From NCBI GenBank assembly GCA_012295275.1, contig CM022676.1, positions 336,841 through 400,840 on the forward strand: a DNA stretch of 64,000 nt, read 5' to 3'. The notes beneath the pieces were generated by a model. The model saw only the letters and a list, made by a program, of their open reading frames with translations. It ran no database searches and was not told the origin of the DNA. Both the position numbers and the translations under genes were made by a program. Shown piece after piece: positions 11,701-25,460 of this stretch. The stretch comes from Chrysomallon squamiferum. Lineage: Eukaryota; Mollusca; Gastropoda; Neomphalida; Peltospiridae. Numbering within the stretch: the stretch's first letter is position 1; each line of letters starts with the position of its first letter.

Positions 11701-12729
11701 ACAGGTTATTTTCGGGTTTTTTTTTGTTTGGGTTGTTTGTTTTTTTGTTTGTTGGTTTTTTTCTCACATTTCTCTTTGTTTTAACCTTCATCAATAATAA
11801 AATAAAATTAATAAAAGAATTATAATTCATTATCTGCCAAACCAGTCTAACCCTTTTCAGTTACATTTATCTGTATTCATTAATATTTTATTAACTTTTT
11901 TTTTTTATGCATAAAAAAAATTCAACACTCATAATCTGAGAAATAACATTTATATTTCATTTAGAGCACACTATTATCTTCACAGTTTAACTGCAGTAAA
12001 GTTTTTTAAAAAAAAGTAGTACCTTGATAATATAAATCTTCTTTTAAACTTCGTCTGTTAAATTTGCTGGAGCACATGTTTGGATAGTACTGACCATATA
12101 TTTGTCATCAGTACTTGTCTGACTTGACACAGAAGAAAAACAGTTCTCTAAAATGTATTGAACAATATAAGCAGTAAATAAGTAAATAAATAAATGTAAT
12201 AAAATAAAAGTAAAATCATTTTGATTATATTCGTTAAATAAATATTTGATTTCACAGACTGACGGAAATCAACAGTATTTTGATGAACATAGCATTCATA
12301 ATGCAAACTATATATTTTAATCATTTCCAAAGCTAGTTTAGGTTATAGTGAGCATGTATTCATGACGATCAATTTTCAAGCTTTAATATTCGAAGCTTGG
12401 CTATTTCCAATAAAGATAAATTGAAACAAAAATGTAATTTGAAAAAACAAAAACAAAAAACAAACAAAATATTTGTATGATTTTTTCTTTACAAATTATT
12501 TGATATGATACATTAATTATTTCTGACACTTTAAATTCTAATACATTTTTCTGTATTACTTAAATAAGTAATTTGACATCTACATTCATTAACAAGCTTC
12601 TATAAATGTAACAATTTACTACGATAACTGCCTGTGTAAATATTACAAATCACGTAAATTATTTAGTAAATATAAACACCGTTTTCTGTGTTTTTAAAAC
12701 ATTCCCGGTCAAAATATATAAATAAACAG

Positions 12730-12900
12730 TATTCGTTTAAAATTTCTTGTACGATTCAAGTGATGCACTTTATCTGAAATAAAATACATATTTTAAAACT
12801 ACAGAAATATACTACGATAATAATGAAGTATACATTTTTACGAAAGTCTTAGAAACAGGGATGACTTTTTGATGACGTCAAATTCTGCATACCAGTCATT
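12730..12900 (-). promoter_or_regulatory. Conserved upstream block of gene A with CRE-like palindrome
   Basis: A TGACGTCA palindrome at 12873-12880 lies about 1.2 kb upstream of the gene A start. The flanking 150 bases align with 25300-25460 upstream of gene B, including a shared ATTTCAG|ATAAA (minus strand) that could end a 5' UTR intron. Promoter role is inference. Confidence 0.4.
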
Positions 12901-15900
12901 TTAGAGTCTACGATTTAATGATACCGGTTTACTTGTTTAGGAATAGCATGGATTCGTACCATGACATGTAATATTAACAACCCGTACTCATATGCCATAC
13001 AAAACAGGTATCACCTTCTCAGTTGAGACACCGGAGGTCCAAATAAATAAATAAACAATAAATTATTTATTAAATAATATGGTACGGTCATGGAAACCGT
13101 TGTACAAATACAGCAAACGAGGGAACACGATTATGTTTTGTTGTTGTTGTTACTTGTTGTTAGTATTATTAATTCGAACTAATCATTATGAATACTTTTT
13201 GTTTCACGATAAAGTGGCAGTCGTTTCATCAAACAGCTTCCTGACAATCAATAACTGTAAAAGATTTGATCACGACTGACGTATCCAAAATACTACTACT
13301 ACTACTACTACTAATAATAATACAAATCTTAACGTAAACAGATGTATGATAATCATAACTTACATTTTTCTTGCTTCAAATGTTTTCAAGATTATACCCA
13401 ATTAAATTTATTTGTTTATTTATTTATTTGCATTAAATATATTAATAAATATATTGTTTTATTTTTTTATTATTTTGAAAGCTATAAATATTTAATAATT
13501 AGAGTTTTAAAACTGTCATTTCATCTCTTAGCACTATATAGAAAATAAGTAAGACACTAGTGTAAACTGTTACAGACAAGCAGAATGTCTAATCTGACAG
13601 GGATTAGAGAAGTGACTTTAGTCCATACTGCATAAACGTAATAAAAATCTGAGGTGTCTAAAATTTAAAATCTTTCATGGTTGGCATTAAAAAATAATGA
13701 AACAATACTTTGGAACCGTACAAAATTTACTGGATTTATTTATTTTATTACCTGTGGAACAAATAAATAATTATTTGAAAGCACTGACAGTATGTCTCTC
13801 TTTCTGCTGTATTTGTTGGCCAGTTTCTCATGGTACAATGAAATATTGATAAAACGTGATTGCACATACATCGCCATTTTGCCTCTCTGGAGCTGCAGAT
13901 ATTACCCGATAACATGGATTACAGAAGCATCTTCTATGGGTTTTATTGTGGTTTTTTTTTAATTATTATTTTTTTTCTCTCTATTTTTGAAATTTTTTTA
14001 TTATTATTGTATGTGACTGCATGTTTGTTCTTGTAAAAATAGTAAATTACAGTGAAAAATGTTGACATTCAAGGTGCTGACAGGTGATTCCTAGGAAACT
14101 GAAGCAACATGAGTTATCATGTGGAGATGAAGAAAGGAGAAATGTAACTATTTACAGTCAATGGCTAACATTTTGTCTGATTAAAATGAAAATAGCAAAT
14201 TCTGTGTGACATTTAGTTATCCTTATGTTATAATTACTGGCAAATGTTCTTACTACAGTAAACTTTGCTCTCCTTTGTACATTGCAAGTGTTATCTTGCT
14301 GAAAATATATAACATTATGCATTTTATTTCCTTTTTATTTTTTATGTTTTGGTGTGCAGGTGTGTAAGTGTGGGTGTGTATATATATATATATATAGTTT
14401 GACTGTTATTAACATCAGCTTCATGCATCAGCTGTGTGTATTTGTGTGTGTGTGTGTGCGTTGTTACTGTTATTATACATCATCGGTCAATTGCTGAGGA
14501 AATATTGGGAAAATACAATAATCTGATGGACCAACCATGGTCTGGATGATGTCAAAGCACGAAGGCTGGGCACTGCTGCCTTTAGTATTACAACAGTTAT
14601 ATGCAGTATATTCTGCCCTAAAGTGTCAGTGGCAGTCATATTGACGTCTGTCCTTCAAACCTTTAAATATCATCAAACATACTTGCTGGCTGATCACTGC
14701 ATAACATATTTGGCATGGTGTTAAGGATACACATCCAACAACATCAGAACAGGTGTTCCTTTTGGTTCAATCAGTCAGTTATTTGTGGGTATGCTTCACA
14801 CGACTGTAACCGTACTGTGGTCTCCATAAAAGACAAACTCACAAGTTATTGTTCTCATTTCAACAACACTCACACAGCCTCAGTAACAGATGACAACCCT
14901 AAGCTACATGAATCCCAGGCAGTAACAAAAACAAGTCATGAGACCAGTAGGAAAATATTTCAGACATCATTGGACAGTGATATTCAGTCAATGGAGCCAT
15001 ATTTACAGAATGCACATAAACTGAAATATTCACTATAAAAACATTTACTTGCAATATTAACAACAAAAATCATTCATTTGAAATGTTAACAAAAAATATA
15101 TTTACTTGAAATATTAACAACAAACACCATTTAAATGAATATTTTGCAACAGAAACATTCACTTCAAATATTAACAAAAAAACACCATGAAATCTTCATG
15201 TGCTTGAAATATCAAAAAAACAGAAGAAAGAAAAGATACATTTATCTGAAATGTTAACAAGATCAAATAAAATAATCACTTGATATATATAAAATGTAAT
15301 GTGTTAACATTATAACAGATGTATATTAATAAAAAAAAATTAAGAATTAAAAAGCCAAACATCTTTATCTTCAAATATATAAATCTGTTTGTTAACAGCC
15401 ATCATTATGAAACAAGATGAAGTATGTAAAAGTAGTTGCCAGCTACGTAACGGTGTGTTATCAACTATGAACAATTTTACTAGTGGGAAAAAACACATCT
15501 CTTGTCACCATATATGTATTTGTGTGTGGTTAACATCTAGCTGGTTAACAAAATTATACATGTATAATACAAGTCATTATCAGCAACAAAAGAAATAAAA
15601 TAAAAATAACATTGTCCAATAGCATATATTTTAACATTTCAGTACTTAACTAGAATTTAAATTTAGATGTTTAATTTCTTTTAGTGAATAAATAAACAAT
15701 TCAACAAACAAAAAAACAAAGCATTTCAATATCACAGACAGTTAGAGCCAGAAGTCATAGAAGATTATATCAGTCTGTATCCAGATAGAACATTCAAAGT
15801 AAGAACGTTCATGTTTGTGTATCTCTAACTTTATCACAGGTATATCTAACAACAATTTATTTGTTTTCTTCAGTGGTCAGTAACATTTTAGTTACAATTT

Positions 15901-16814
15901 TTACAAATGGAACCAAGATGTGTTGTTTTTTTTACCTCAGATTTATCTGATGTTAAAGGAACTGATGACTATCAGATATTATCATATTAATATATGTTGC
16001 ACATTAATTGCCCTAAGTCTCTTATCAAACTGTAACTGTCTTCTTCACACCCAGGTGATCGGGTTCACACACTGCTGATGAGATGTTGGGATTATTTATA
16101 ATTTCTTCTTTTTACTTCCAAGCTACACTGAAGCAAGACTAGCAGACCTGTTCCAAAACAACAAAAATTTAACACATCTTTATTACAGCTCTTCTCTTTA
16201 TCTATCTGTCTCTCTCACACACACACACATAGTCACACACAGAAACACACACACACACACACACACAGACACAAACACAGAGACACACACACACACATAC
16301 TCACACACAGACACAGTCACACACACAACACATACAAGCTCATATAAGCTCACAAACACATAAAATACACTGACACATAATACACATACACTTTATTTTT
16401 GTTTGTTAATAATTGAAGTGAATGTTTCATTGTTCTTGTTAATAAATACCTATGATAATGTTACCAAATAAACTACAGTTAAGAAACACCCACACATACA
16501 AAAAACAAAAATACCCTTATTACATAATAACAAAAAGAGACATACAAAGGTGGAAAAAAACAAAATTCCTACCAGTTTCACCTATGGTCATGATATAATA
16601 AACATCTCCCATGATGAAAAACAAAAACAGTAAAACCTGTAAGCATGGTATGAACTGAATATTACAGGACAGTTACCATCAATTAGTTTACTCATCTTAC
16701 ACATTTACAACAAAAGAGTTAGATACGATAGTAGGAAACTATCAGACATAGTTCACAGACATTACAAAATAACCTCACACCTCACCTTGCAGACGTGACA
16801 AATGTATTAAAATA

Positions 16815-17539
16815 CAGTGGTACCTTGACTTACAAGTTTACCCAATTTGGTCATATATCAAATAAATGTTCCCGAATGAAATTAATTGAAATACCATCAA
16901 TCCATTCCAGCCCCCAAAAAACCACCCCAATTTTTTGTAACATGTTTTTAAATAAGAAAAATGTATTTATAAATGACAAATATTGTTTAAAAACAAAATA
17001 AAAGAGAATGTAAAACAATAAATTGGTTTTGTAAAGTGTACAGGGTTAGGGTTTCTCCATCTTTTCATGGACAGAGGTCCACAGCAAGGAACTTATTTTA
17101 ACACCTTTGGCTGGAGTTATAACCTTTATCGATTCCTTCTGCTTCAGTATGGTATATATAGTAAAAACCATGTTGACTATATGCACACCTCGCTCATGTT
17201 TTTCTATGATTTCATGCTTTAATTCAATGGACATAATCTGCTTCTTCTTTTTCTCAGCACTGTCCTTTGCACTCACTTTCTTAGGATCCATGGAAATTTG
17301 GCAATATACTGCACAAAATGTGAGCATAAAACAACAGAGATGCTTCCATGGCAAGGTAACCATGTGAAGCAAATGAATGAGATGCAAGATGCTGGGAGAA
17401 TGGTGTATTGTTTGTTGTGCCAACAAGCAGCGACGTATCAGAAGCTCACCCATATCTCAGATTTTGGCTTGCTTTGAGGCGACTGCTTTGTAATTTGGAA
17501 AACTCACAAGCTATGCACCCATATCTCAAGGTACCACTG
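16815..17539 (-). mobile_element. Tigger/pogo-type DNA transposon remnant
   Basis: Terminal inverted repeats CAGTGGTACCTTGA at both ends, flanked by TA (16813-16814 and 17540-17541), the target used by Tc1/mariner-pogo elements. An internal minus-strand frame encodes KKKKQIMSIELKHEIIEKHE, like the N-terminal DNA-binding region of Tigger transposases. At 725 bp it is far too short to be autonomous. Confidence 0.7.
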
Positions 17540-18143
17540 TACCTGTTTAGAGCCAATAAATTAATCTATGAGTGTTGTATTTTTATTGGTAAGTCTTGTC
17601 AGCAACAGTACACGTGACTGATTTAACTTGTCACCTGACTTCAGTAACACAGTTACTAACTGGTTGACTGCTGCAGTGCATGATAACCAATGAAACCCAT
17701 TCTGCTCCCCTTAATAAAAAATCTGAACTCAAGTTCATTTCATAAAAACTGCAATTTAATTTTTTTTTTAAATGAAACACAGCAGTCAACAGCCTATTTC
17801 ATCACATTACCCAAACATTACAACTTGATATATAAAACAACAAACTCAAGATACAGCTGATGATTTCAAAGACACTTCCTCTGAGACAAGATGGTTGCTA
17901 GGTTGATAATCTTCAGGCCTTTCTTTGAGTAACATGTCAGTGTTCATCACCATACAATAGCAGCATTATGTATAAACCTCTAATCTCTTGACTGAATGAT
18001 TTCTTTAATTATGCTTAAATATGTTTTGACGCTGAAAAAAACAACTTGTCACTGAAGTAGATAAATTATTTTATTTATTTTATTTAGTTTTCTTCTGATC
18101 CAGTGATCCTGAATGAAAATATATTGAAAGTGGGACAGCAAAA

Positions 18144-18171
18144 TTACATTTTCAAAAAACAATATCTGTCC
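18144..18171 (-). CDS. Gene B exon 7: short terminal exon
   Basis: After a TTTTACAG acceptor the phase-2 frame reads DRYCFLKM and stops at 18144. AATAAA signals follow about 70 bases downstream on the minus strand (near 18075), supporting a 3' end here. No tyrosine motif of note. Confidence 0.5.
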
Positions 18172-21100
18172 CTGTAAAATTTATAGTAAAATTTATACAC
18201 ACACACAAACCTATATATATACATCATACATGCAAACAGAAATATATAAACACACACACACAAATATATACACAAACATATACACACACACACACATATA
18301 AATATATATACACACATTATACATACACTAGCACAAACACAATGATGCAAATACTAAACATTATCACAAACATATACACTACACATACAAACAGAAAGAT
18401 ACACACACATACACACAAACACTATCGCAAGTATATAAATTACACAACATAAACAAATATATACAATAAATACAATGCAGACATTCATACATACGTACCA
18501 ACACAAATACACTCACACATACGGAACCATGTAAAAACTCAAAAACACAAATGTACACACAAACACAAACCTTTTCTTCTTTTTCCATAAAGCAAATGCA
18601 AGGATTCCTGCTATAAGTAGCAGTATGATTGGGACAACTGCTGCAGTTGTTGTTTCTGAAGTTGTCATTACTTGTGGACCTATATCTGAAAAAGAACAGT
18701 GATTTCTATGTATTAACCTTTGAAATATGCATTACTCTCGACTGTTTATCAGTAGAAAATAGATACATTAATACAGAGAAACAGTGAATGACTGAGAGAA
18801 AAATGTTAAAATGCAAGAGATAGACACTGAGTGATAAAATGGTGCTCAGTTTTAAGGACTATATATTTATCAGGACAGTAACAGAAAATGACATCAGGGT
18901 TGTCACTCTAAACAGTGTAGTTCAAAATATAAATATATGTTGTTATTTTATGTAAAGCTATCCATCTGATTCTAATTTGTACATAATTACAGACCTCTAG
19001 AAAACAACAACAGCATATGACCTACTAGTCAGTGATTTCTATTTGCTAATCGAACAATATGGTTTCTAAATTATTTTATAATGATAGACAGGGAGTAACT
19101 GCACAAGATGTAGAAGTGATAGTAATTGAAAGAACTAGTGACAATAATGATAGACAGTGAGTAATAGAGATACTATGATGATAGCAAAAGAAATAGAAAC
19201 AATAATGATAGACAGTGAGTAATAGAGAGACACTATGATAGCAAAAGAAATAGAAACAATGATAGACTGAGTAATAGAGACACTATAATGATAGCAAAAG
19301 AAATAGAAACAATAATGATTGACAGTGAGTAATAGAGAGACACTATGATAGCAAAAGAAATAGAAACAATAATGATAGACAGTGAGTAATAGAGAGACAC
19401 TATAATGATAGCAAAAGAAATAGAAACAATAATGATAGCAGTGAGTAACAGAGAGACACTAATATGATACAATAGAAAGAAATAGAAACAATAATGATAA
19501 ACAGTGAGTAAAAGAGAGACACTATAATGATAGTAATATTAACACAGCAAAAATAGTAATAGAATAACATAGTAACAGAGACAGAGACAATTACAGATAA
19601 TGAATAAACAAGAGACACAATAGTGATAGCAAGACAAAGAGACACAGCAGAGTAATGAGTAACATACAAATTGGCTTGCACACTGAAATTGGAAGCTATA
19701 TTAAAGACAATAACATGATTATATAATGTATTGATGTTACACTTTACTGCATTATTATTTTATTATGTGTTTATATCATTTATTATTTTCTGTTTAATAA
19801 ATAACTTCAATTTCAAATTAAAAATATGAATTGCTATGACGTGGAAATAGCCTTAAAAATGTTCAAACCATCTATTTCATGGATATTAAAGAAAATATTA
19901 GAACAGATATTTCTGGAAAGATATCACAAATGATTGTGACATGAAGATGTTTTAATTTTTTTTCTATATAATTAAGACAGAACAGTAAAAAGTAAAGAAA
20001 GTTTTAACATGGAGTATAATGTTTACAATAAACATGTGTTTTTGTTTGTGATTAAAAGAAAAACATAGAACTTACCTGGCTTCATCAAATGTATCTTCAC
20101 AATGACCCGTGAATAGTCCGAATAGCAAGAATACACACCAAAGTCATTAAGAGTAACATTGATGCTAAGTATGTTACCCGTTTCATCCAGTTTCTTGTCT
20201 TCAAACTTCCATATGTACACTGTGTCTTCATGGTCATCTAGTTCACAATTCATTTGCACAGGGTCGCCGATATTTACTTCTATTACTTGGTTAACTGCAA
20301 TTGTCTTTACTAAAATTTTCACTCTCTCTGAGAAAAACAAGAAAAAAAAAAAATAATAATAATAATAAGATATATACATATATACAAATTCTCTTACAAA
20401 AAATTAAAACAAATATAATTATCACAAAAAAATGTTTAAAGGTATGGATGCTAAACAGATATAATGACAGTTTTGCTGGATACTATTTCTTAAGTTATTG
20501 CTGGATGCACAATAGTATTCTGTAAACCAGTCAATATTCACCTCATGGAAAATTTAACCATAATAATTCTATATAGTTTCACTCAACACTCAGTTATAAA
20601 ATCTTCACACCCATTACTGAATTTTTACTCACTCACATGCAATATAATATTTACAATCTGTGTTCAGTTAGCAGTTACTCAGTGCATGTAATTTTATTTA
20701 GTGAAATTTCCCTGACAAAATATTTTTTCTTTATCTATCAATATATCTATATATTTTGCAGGAGTCTTTTCTCTTTCAAGACATACATTTATGATTTCAC
20801 ACTGAATTATTATAATTTGGCTGGTATTTCTGCAGGAATGGGAGAGTTATATTTAACTTAACAATACTTTTTTTAAATAGTATTCACCACTGCTAAAATT
20901 ATCATAAATGTATATGTATATTTTTTTGGATTTAAACATTAATGATGGAAGTGATGAAAATCAGAAAAAATCCTGCAGCTCTTTAGCTGGTGTTCCACAG
21001 CATTCTCCTTAGAATTTATCTATGACTATATTGGAATGTATGTGTGCATTTCATAAAATATCATGCTTTATTAAGCTCATTAACATTACACCACAACCTT

Positions 21101-24100
21101 TTTTGCAAAACTTACATTATTATGCAAAGTGAATGAGTTTTATGAAAACTGGTTTGTCTGGTAATGTAAAACATAACATTGAAGATATGTGAAAACCATG
21201 GCTGTGATATTCACTGTGATGAAAACTGGTTTGTCTGGTAATGTAAAACATAACATTGAAGATATGTGAAAACCATGGCTGTGATATTCACTGTGATGAA
21301 AACTGGTTTGTCTGGTAATGTAAAACATAACATTGAAGATATGTGAAAACCATGGCTGTGATATTCACTGTGATGAAAACTGGTTTGTCTGGTAATGTAA
21401 AACATAACACTGAAGATATGTGAAAACCATGGCTGTGATATTCACTTTTCGAAGAACATAAAAAACACTGCTTATTAAGGATTTATGAGTCAATGATTCC
21501 ATGAAAACAGAGGGTATATTTCTTTCTTTGGTTCACTATTTCATGACAGTTGCCAAATTAAACTGCTTTAAATCACTAGGATATAGTCTGAAATATTGCA
21601 ATACATTGCTTAAATAATGCCTAATTAGATAATACCTAATTTGCATAAATTGAAAACTTTTGTTCAAACATAAATTCAAACATTTATTTACATTTTAGTT
21701 AAATGAAATTAATAGGAAAACATATTTGATGCTAAATGAAAATATTTAAACAAATTAAAAAAGTATTAAACTGTATCAAACTAATAATAGTAACAATTCT
21801 GAAAATATGACAAAGTAATAACAACAAAGTGACACAGTTTTAAGAATCAACAAAAAAGTCAAAAAAAACATTTACCAGTGATCTAGGCATTTTATATGCA
21901 AAGAATTAATTTAATGATAAATAACAACAACAATAATAATAAAAATGATGATGATGATGATTATTATGATGATGATAATTCAAAATACTATTAAACGTGA
22001 AAAAAAAGCAAACAATACAAACAATAAAATAATTATGTAGGCAACAAAATAATAATAATTTAAAAAAATAAATAATAGCAAAAATAACAAGAACAACAGC
22101 TATAATAAAAACTATAGCAATTAACTAAGAACATCACAGATGAATTTTTGTAAGATGTAATAATTTTTTTTTTTTTAATTTGTTTAAAAAAATATTTAAA
22201 ACATATTTTAATTACCTTTCACTTTTAATGATACAAATCCAGATGCTTTACCAAGATTATTGACTGCAAAACATTCATACTTTCCAGACATTTTAGGTCT
22301 TGGTAACTTTATGTACAAATACTTTGATTTCCCAAATTGTTTAGTATCATATTTATCATTTTTGGTGATGTCCTTTGAATCTTTCTTCCATGACACTTTT
22401 GGTGTTGGGTTACCATGAATGTCACATTGCATATTAAAATCTAATGCCTCCCATTCAATAACATGTGATTTAACAGGGACTGACACTATAGGTGCATCTG
22501 TAGCAATAAAAACCAACATTTAAAACAATGAAGAAACATTATTCCACCTTGAAATCTATACTGTCATCTATCATCATCTTCCTGCCATTTTTATGTCATA
22601 CTAAAAAAACGGACAATGAAGGATAGTTACACGTACATAGACAGAATAAAGAAACTTTGATTTAAATGTAAATCCAAGTGGGTCACAAATGACAACTGAT
22701 CCCATTAATAACCACACATCAAATTTGTGTTTTAGTTCATCAAAATATTTAATTAACGTTTGTAAAATGTACACCTTATATATGTATACAATTTGCACTT
22801 TCAATAAAAATTATTTTATACTAAAAATATTCTGACAATGTATTTTGGAACCACACAACAAAAGGTTTATGTATATAATTATAATCAAGGGAGCAAATAT
22901 GTTGTGAATTTGTTCACAGTTCTCTTGTTCTGTTGCTATTTAAACTTTAATACTGGCAAAAGTTTTAAACATAGCTGGGAGAATATAAACTCTGAACATT
23001 ATTCACCCTTAGACTAAAATCAGGTTCAGTTGTTTACAAAAAAGCAAACTCAAGGCATTCCATAATAGTTAATCAAAATAGGGTTGTGTCACATTCCTTT
23101 TAGACAATGCATGACAATAAAGCGTGTAACATAGACTTCATAAACTTTAATTAGTTAAATGAAATCTATTTAAGAAATAATCAACAACTCACATGTCACA
23201 TTTAAAACAATGCTTCTGACGAGTTTGCTTTCAGGACGTGGAACAACACATGACAAATTTGCTCCATTTTCCTGCCAAGAGAATCTCCTTGCCAATGTGC
23301 TTGTTATATGAACTGTGAGATCATCATTTGTTTTATAATCATTTTCTGTTTTCACTTTCTCCTGACCAAGGTACCAATACAAACTCACTTTTGGAAAATT
23401 ATTGTGTGCATCACATTTAAAAATTGCTGTTCTCCCAGCAGATGGTTTCTGAATAATTACAATATCTGGAAGAGGTGGTTCAACTACAAAAAAACAAAAC
23501 AAAATAAAATTCAAAAAAATAAAATATAAAAAAATTAATAGTAATAAAATTCAAAAATTTAAAATATAATAATATACACAAAAACTAAAGATTAGCTGCT
23601 TTCATTTTTAAAAAGCATTCCCCCTTTAATAATAGTAGTAATATCTAAGTTGTTTATTTTATAAATTTATTTAATTTAATACATTATACTCACACATATA
23701 AAATTCATTTATTTTCAAACTAAAAATATTTTTGTTACATTGATGTTTGTAAGGAACAATTGCTAAAGAGAATATTCAGGTTGTTATGGTGAATTTCCTC
23801 AGCTGAAAACACTGGAAGTATAAAATACCTTCACTTACCATTAACAACAACTCGCAAATCAGTACGCCTCGGTGGAAAATCACCATACGATGCTGTGCAA
23901 AAAATACGAAATCTTCTCTTGTTGAAAGTTCTATTGAATAGGAAAATGCCTATTGCACTAGCTTCCCAAATATCGTCTAGAACCATGAAAGCAAAATAGT
24001 CAACTTTCTCTGGCTTTTTAGGAGTATCTTCTAAGCTAATCATAAGTGAAGCATTAGCTTTATACAGTTGTTTAGAGCAAATAATTGTGGCATTTTTATT

Positions 24101-24553
24101 TTCTACTATATTTCCAATTCCAATCAAAGGAGCTGATTCTAAAGTAAATAAAGTTATAATTTATCAAAAAAACAGGTCAACAACACTAATATGCACATGT
24201 TGATATGTGTACAAATTCCACACACACACGCACACACACACAGTTCATTAGCTACTGTAATGTGTAATATTACTGCAATTAAACATCATAGACGAATAAA
24301 ACAGAAAATGATTCATCTAACTACATCTTCTTTTCTTTCCCTTACTTTCTCTCATCGGTGGAGCATATTTCTCTGTCTCTTTCTTTCTTTCTCATACTAT
24401 TTTTTTTTTTTAATTTCTTTTGCTTTTTAGTGGGAGGAGGACTTGTTCAAGCAAAGAAGAATCAAGATACTTACCCATTGTGTATTTCTCATCAATGTCA
24501 CTAGTTCCCACCAGTAAAGCTACTGCACACACTAACACAATAAAATAAAACAT
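18144..24553 (-). CDS. Gene B: four-Ig transmembrane receptor with very short tail
   Basis: Exons in transcript order: 24475-24553 (signal peptide), 23839-24138, 23193-23483, 22216-22497, 20076-20327 (four Ig domains), 18571-18685 (transmembrane) and 18144-18171 (last). Lengths sum to 1347 nt, in frame, 448 residues. Exons 2, 3, 4, the last Ig exon and the membrane exon match gene A in length (300, 291, 282, 252, 115) and sequence, so A and B are duplicates. B lacks A's fourth Ig exon, a loss that keeps frame. After the membrane it has a basic stop-transfer run and about nine more residues, with no tyrosine-rich tail. Likely a surface receptor; ligand unknown. An alternative terminal exon near 16060 cannot be excluded. 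Confidence 0.75.
18571..18685 (-). CDS. Gene B exon 6: transmembrane segment
   Basis: A 115-nt exon, phase 1 in and phase 2 out: IGPQVMTTSETTT stalk, AAVVPIILLLIAGILAFALW membrane helix, then KKKKR stop-transfer. Donor AG|GTTTGTG. Confidence 0.8.
19080..19645. repeat. About 58-bp degenerate minisatellite in gene B
   Basis: About nine units built around GACAGTGAGTAATAGAGAGA and GCAAAAGAAATAGAAACAAT. Lies in the intron before gene B's membrane exon; a similar GAGACA-rich degenerate repeat sits in the same intron of gene C (32880-33150). Confidence 0.85.
20076..20327 (-). CDS. Gene B exon 5: Ig domain 4, membrane-proximal
   Basis: A 252-nt phase 1-1 exon starting ERVKILVKTI, with VQMNCELDD, VYIWKFED and FGVYSCYSDYS. 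It ends at a GTAAG donor at the place where gene A has a GC donor. Confidence 0.8.
21144..21448. repeat. 77-bp tandem repeat, four near-identical copies
   Basis: Copies start at 21144, 21221, 21298 and 21375 and differ by one base or so, implying recent expansion. It lies in the gene B intron where gene A has its extra Ig exon. Confidence 0.95.
22216..22497 (-). CDS. Gene B exon 4: Ig domain 3 (I-set-like)
   Basis: A 282-nt phase 1-1 exon with MQCDIHGNPTPKVSWKKDSK and GKYECFAVNNLGKASGF, an I-set pattern. GCTACAG acceptor and GTAAT donor. Confidence 0.8.
23193..23483 (-). CDS. Gene B exon 3: Ig domain 2
   Basis: A 291-nt phase 1-1 exon starting VEPPLPDIVI, with FKCDAH, LYWYLGQE and NLSCVVPRPESKLV. 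The last motif is almost identical in gene A, the best-conserved stretch between the two genes. Confidence 0.8.
23839..24138 (-). CDS. Gene B exon 2: Ig domain 1 (divergent)
   Basis: A 300-nt phase 1-1 exon, TTTACTTTAG acceptor and GTAAGTG donor. It encodes ESAPLIGIGN, TIICSKQLYKANASLMISL and FRIFCTASYG. Two cysteines are kept but the strand-C Trp is missing, as in gene A. Confidence 0.8.
24475..24553 (-). CDS. Gene B exon 1: signal peptide
   Basis: Start codon complement at 24551-24553. Encodes MFYFIVLVCAVALLVGTS followed by DIDEKYTM, a clear signal peptide, then a GTAAGT donor in phase 1 (79 nt). Confidence 0.75.
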
Positions 24554-25299
24554 CTCCAAACAAGTTTCTTTTTTCCTTTCTCACATTTTCTTTATTTAAT
24601 CTACATCAGTAGAAAAAAAACTAAGTAAAATATTAATTAAAATATTTATAATTGATAAATCAGGTTTTTGGTCTTGTGTATTTGTCTGTCTGTTTTTCCA
24701 TTTATTTCCAGTGAATTCATTTTCTCCTGAACTAGTCCATTTTAATGTTTACATCAAAGAATCAATATTTTTCTTTGGAACATGCTGAATTTAATAAACA
24801 TAAAACAAATAAACAAAACAAAAACAAAGTTGTCACCAAGTCCATTTTTGATTGATAGACTGAATGAAATAAAATGCATTTTGATTAACAAAACATTATT
24901 ATTATTTTAATTTGATGTTTTATTGATGAAAGTACTATGATGACTTTTCCTCTTTTATTATTTATTTATTTATTTTCTTAATATTATATGCATAAAGATA
25001 TTTCCAAAGATGTGTAAACTGAATGTACAACTTTTTTATGCTGGTCTTTTTCTAACAATCTATTATTCTGTAGAAAATAATATTCATATGCACTGCTGCA
25101 TATGTAAAGTTGCCAGAAATACAAACTACTGATATGATAACCAGAATATCTATATCCATTTAAAATCTACATATATCTTACCACTTTATTTAATTTACTG
25201 TCTGGATATAAGACATGAAAATAATGTATAATATTTATGATTTACTCAAATTCAGAAAAAAAAAAAAACAATATTTATACTGTTTTGGAAAAATGTTAT

Positions 25300-25460
25300 A
25301 TAAATAAACTGTACTGCTTTCAAATTTCTTCAAAAGTTCGTTTGATGGAGTTTATCTGAAATGAAGTACAAAATTTAAAACCCCCAAAATTTACTAACGA
25401 TAATAGGAAATTGTACCTTTTCTTTTAGCAGTCTGTTATACTTCTTTGATGACGTCGATT
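25300..25460 (-). promoter_or_regulatory. Conserved upstream block of gene B with CRE-like site
   Basis: TGACGTCG at 25450-25457, about 0.9 kb upstream of the gene B start, in a block aligned with the gene A upstream region (shared TTTATCTGAAAT and TTTGATGACGTC). Confidence 0.4.

Larger units (their letters stand above)
11701..18143. other. Intergenic region between gene A and gene B
   Basis: Holds a block near 12730-12900 that is conserved upstream of gene B, a plus-strand open frame of 107 codons at 14715-15038 with no recognised family, degenerate AT-rich repeats at 15040-15260, a CA-rich tract at 16206-16340 and a Tigger remnant. No Ig exon is seen. Confidence 0.6.

Noticed and set aside
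17046-17453. 135-codon minus-strand frame as a host gene
   Set aside because: It lies inside TA-flanked inverted repeats and matches a Tigger transposase fragment.
21140-21405. Minus-strand frames with LPDKPVFITVNITAMVF resembling an Ig strand
   Set aside because: Four near-identical 77-bp copies, no cysteines, Trp or splice sites; repeat artefact.
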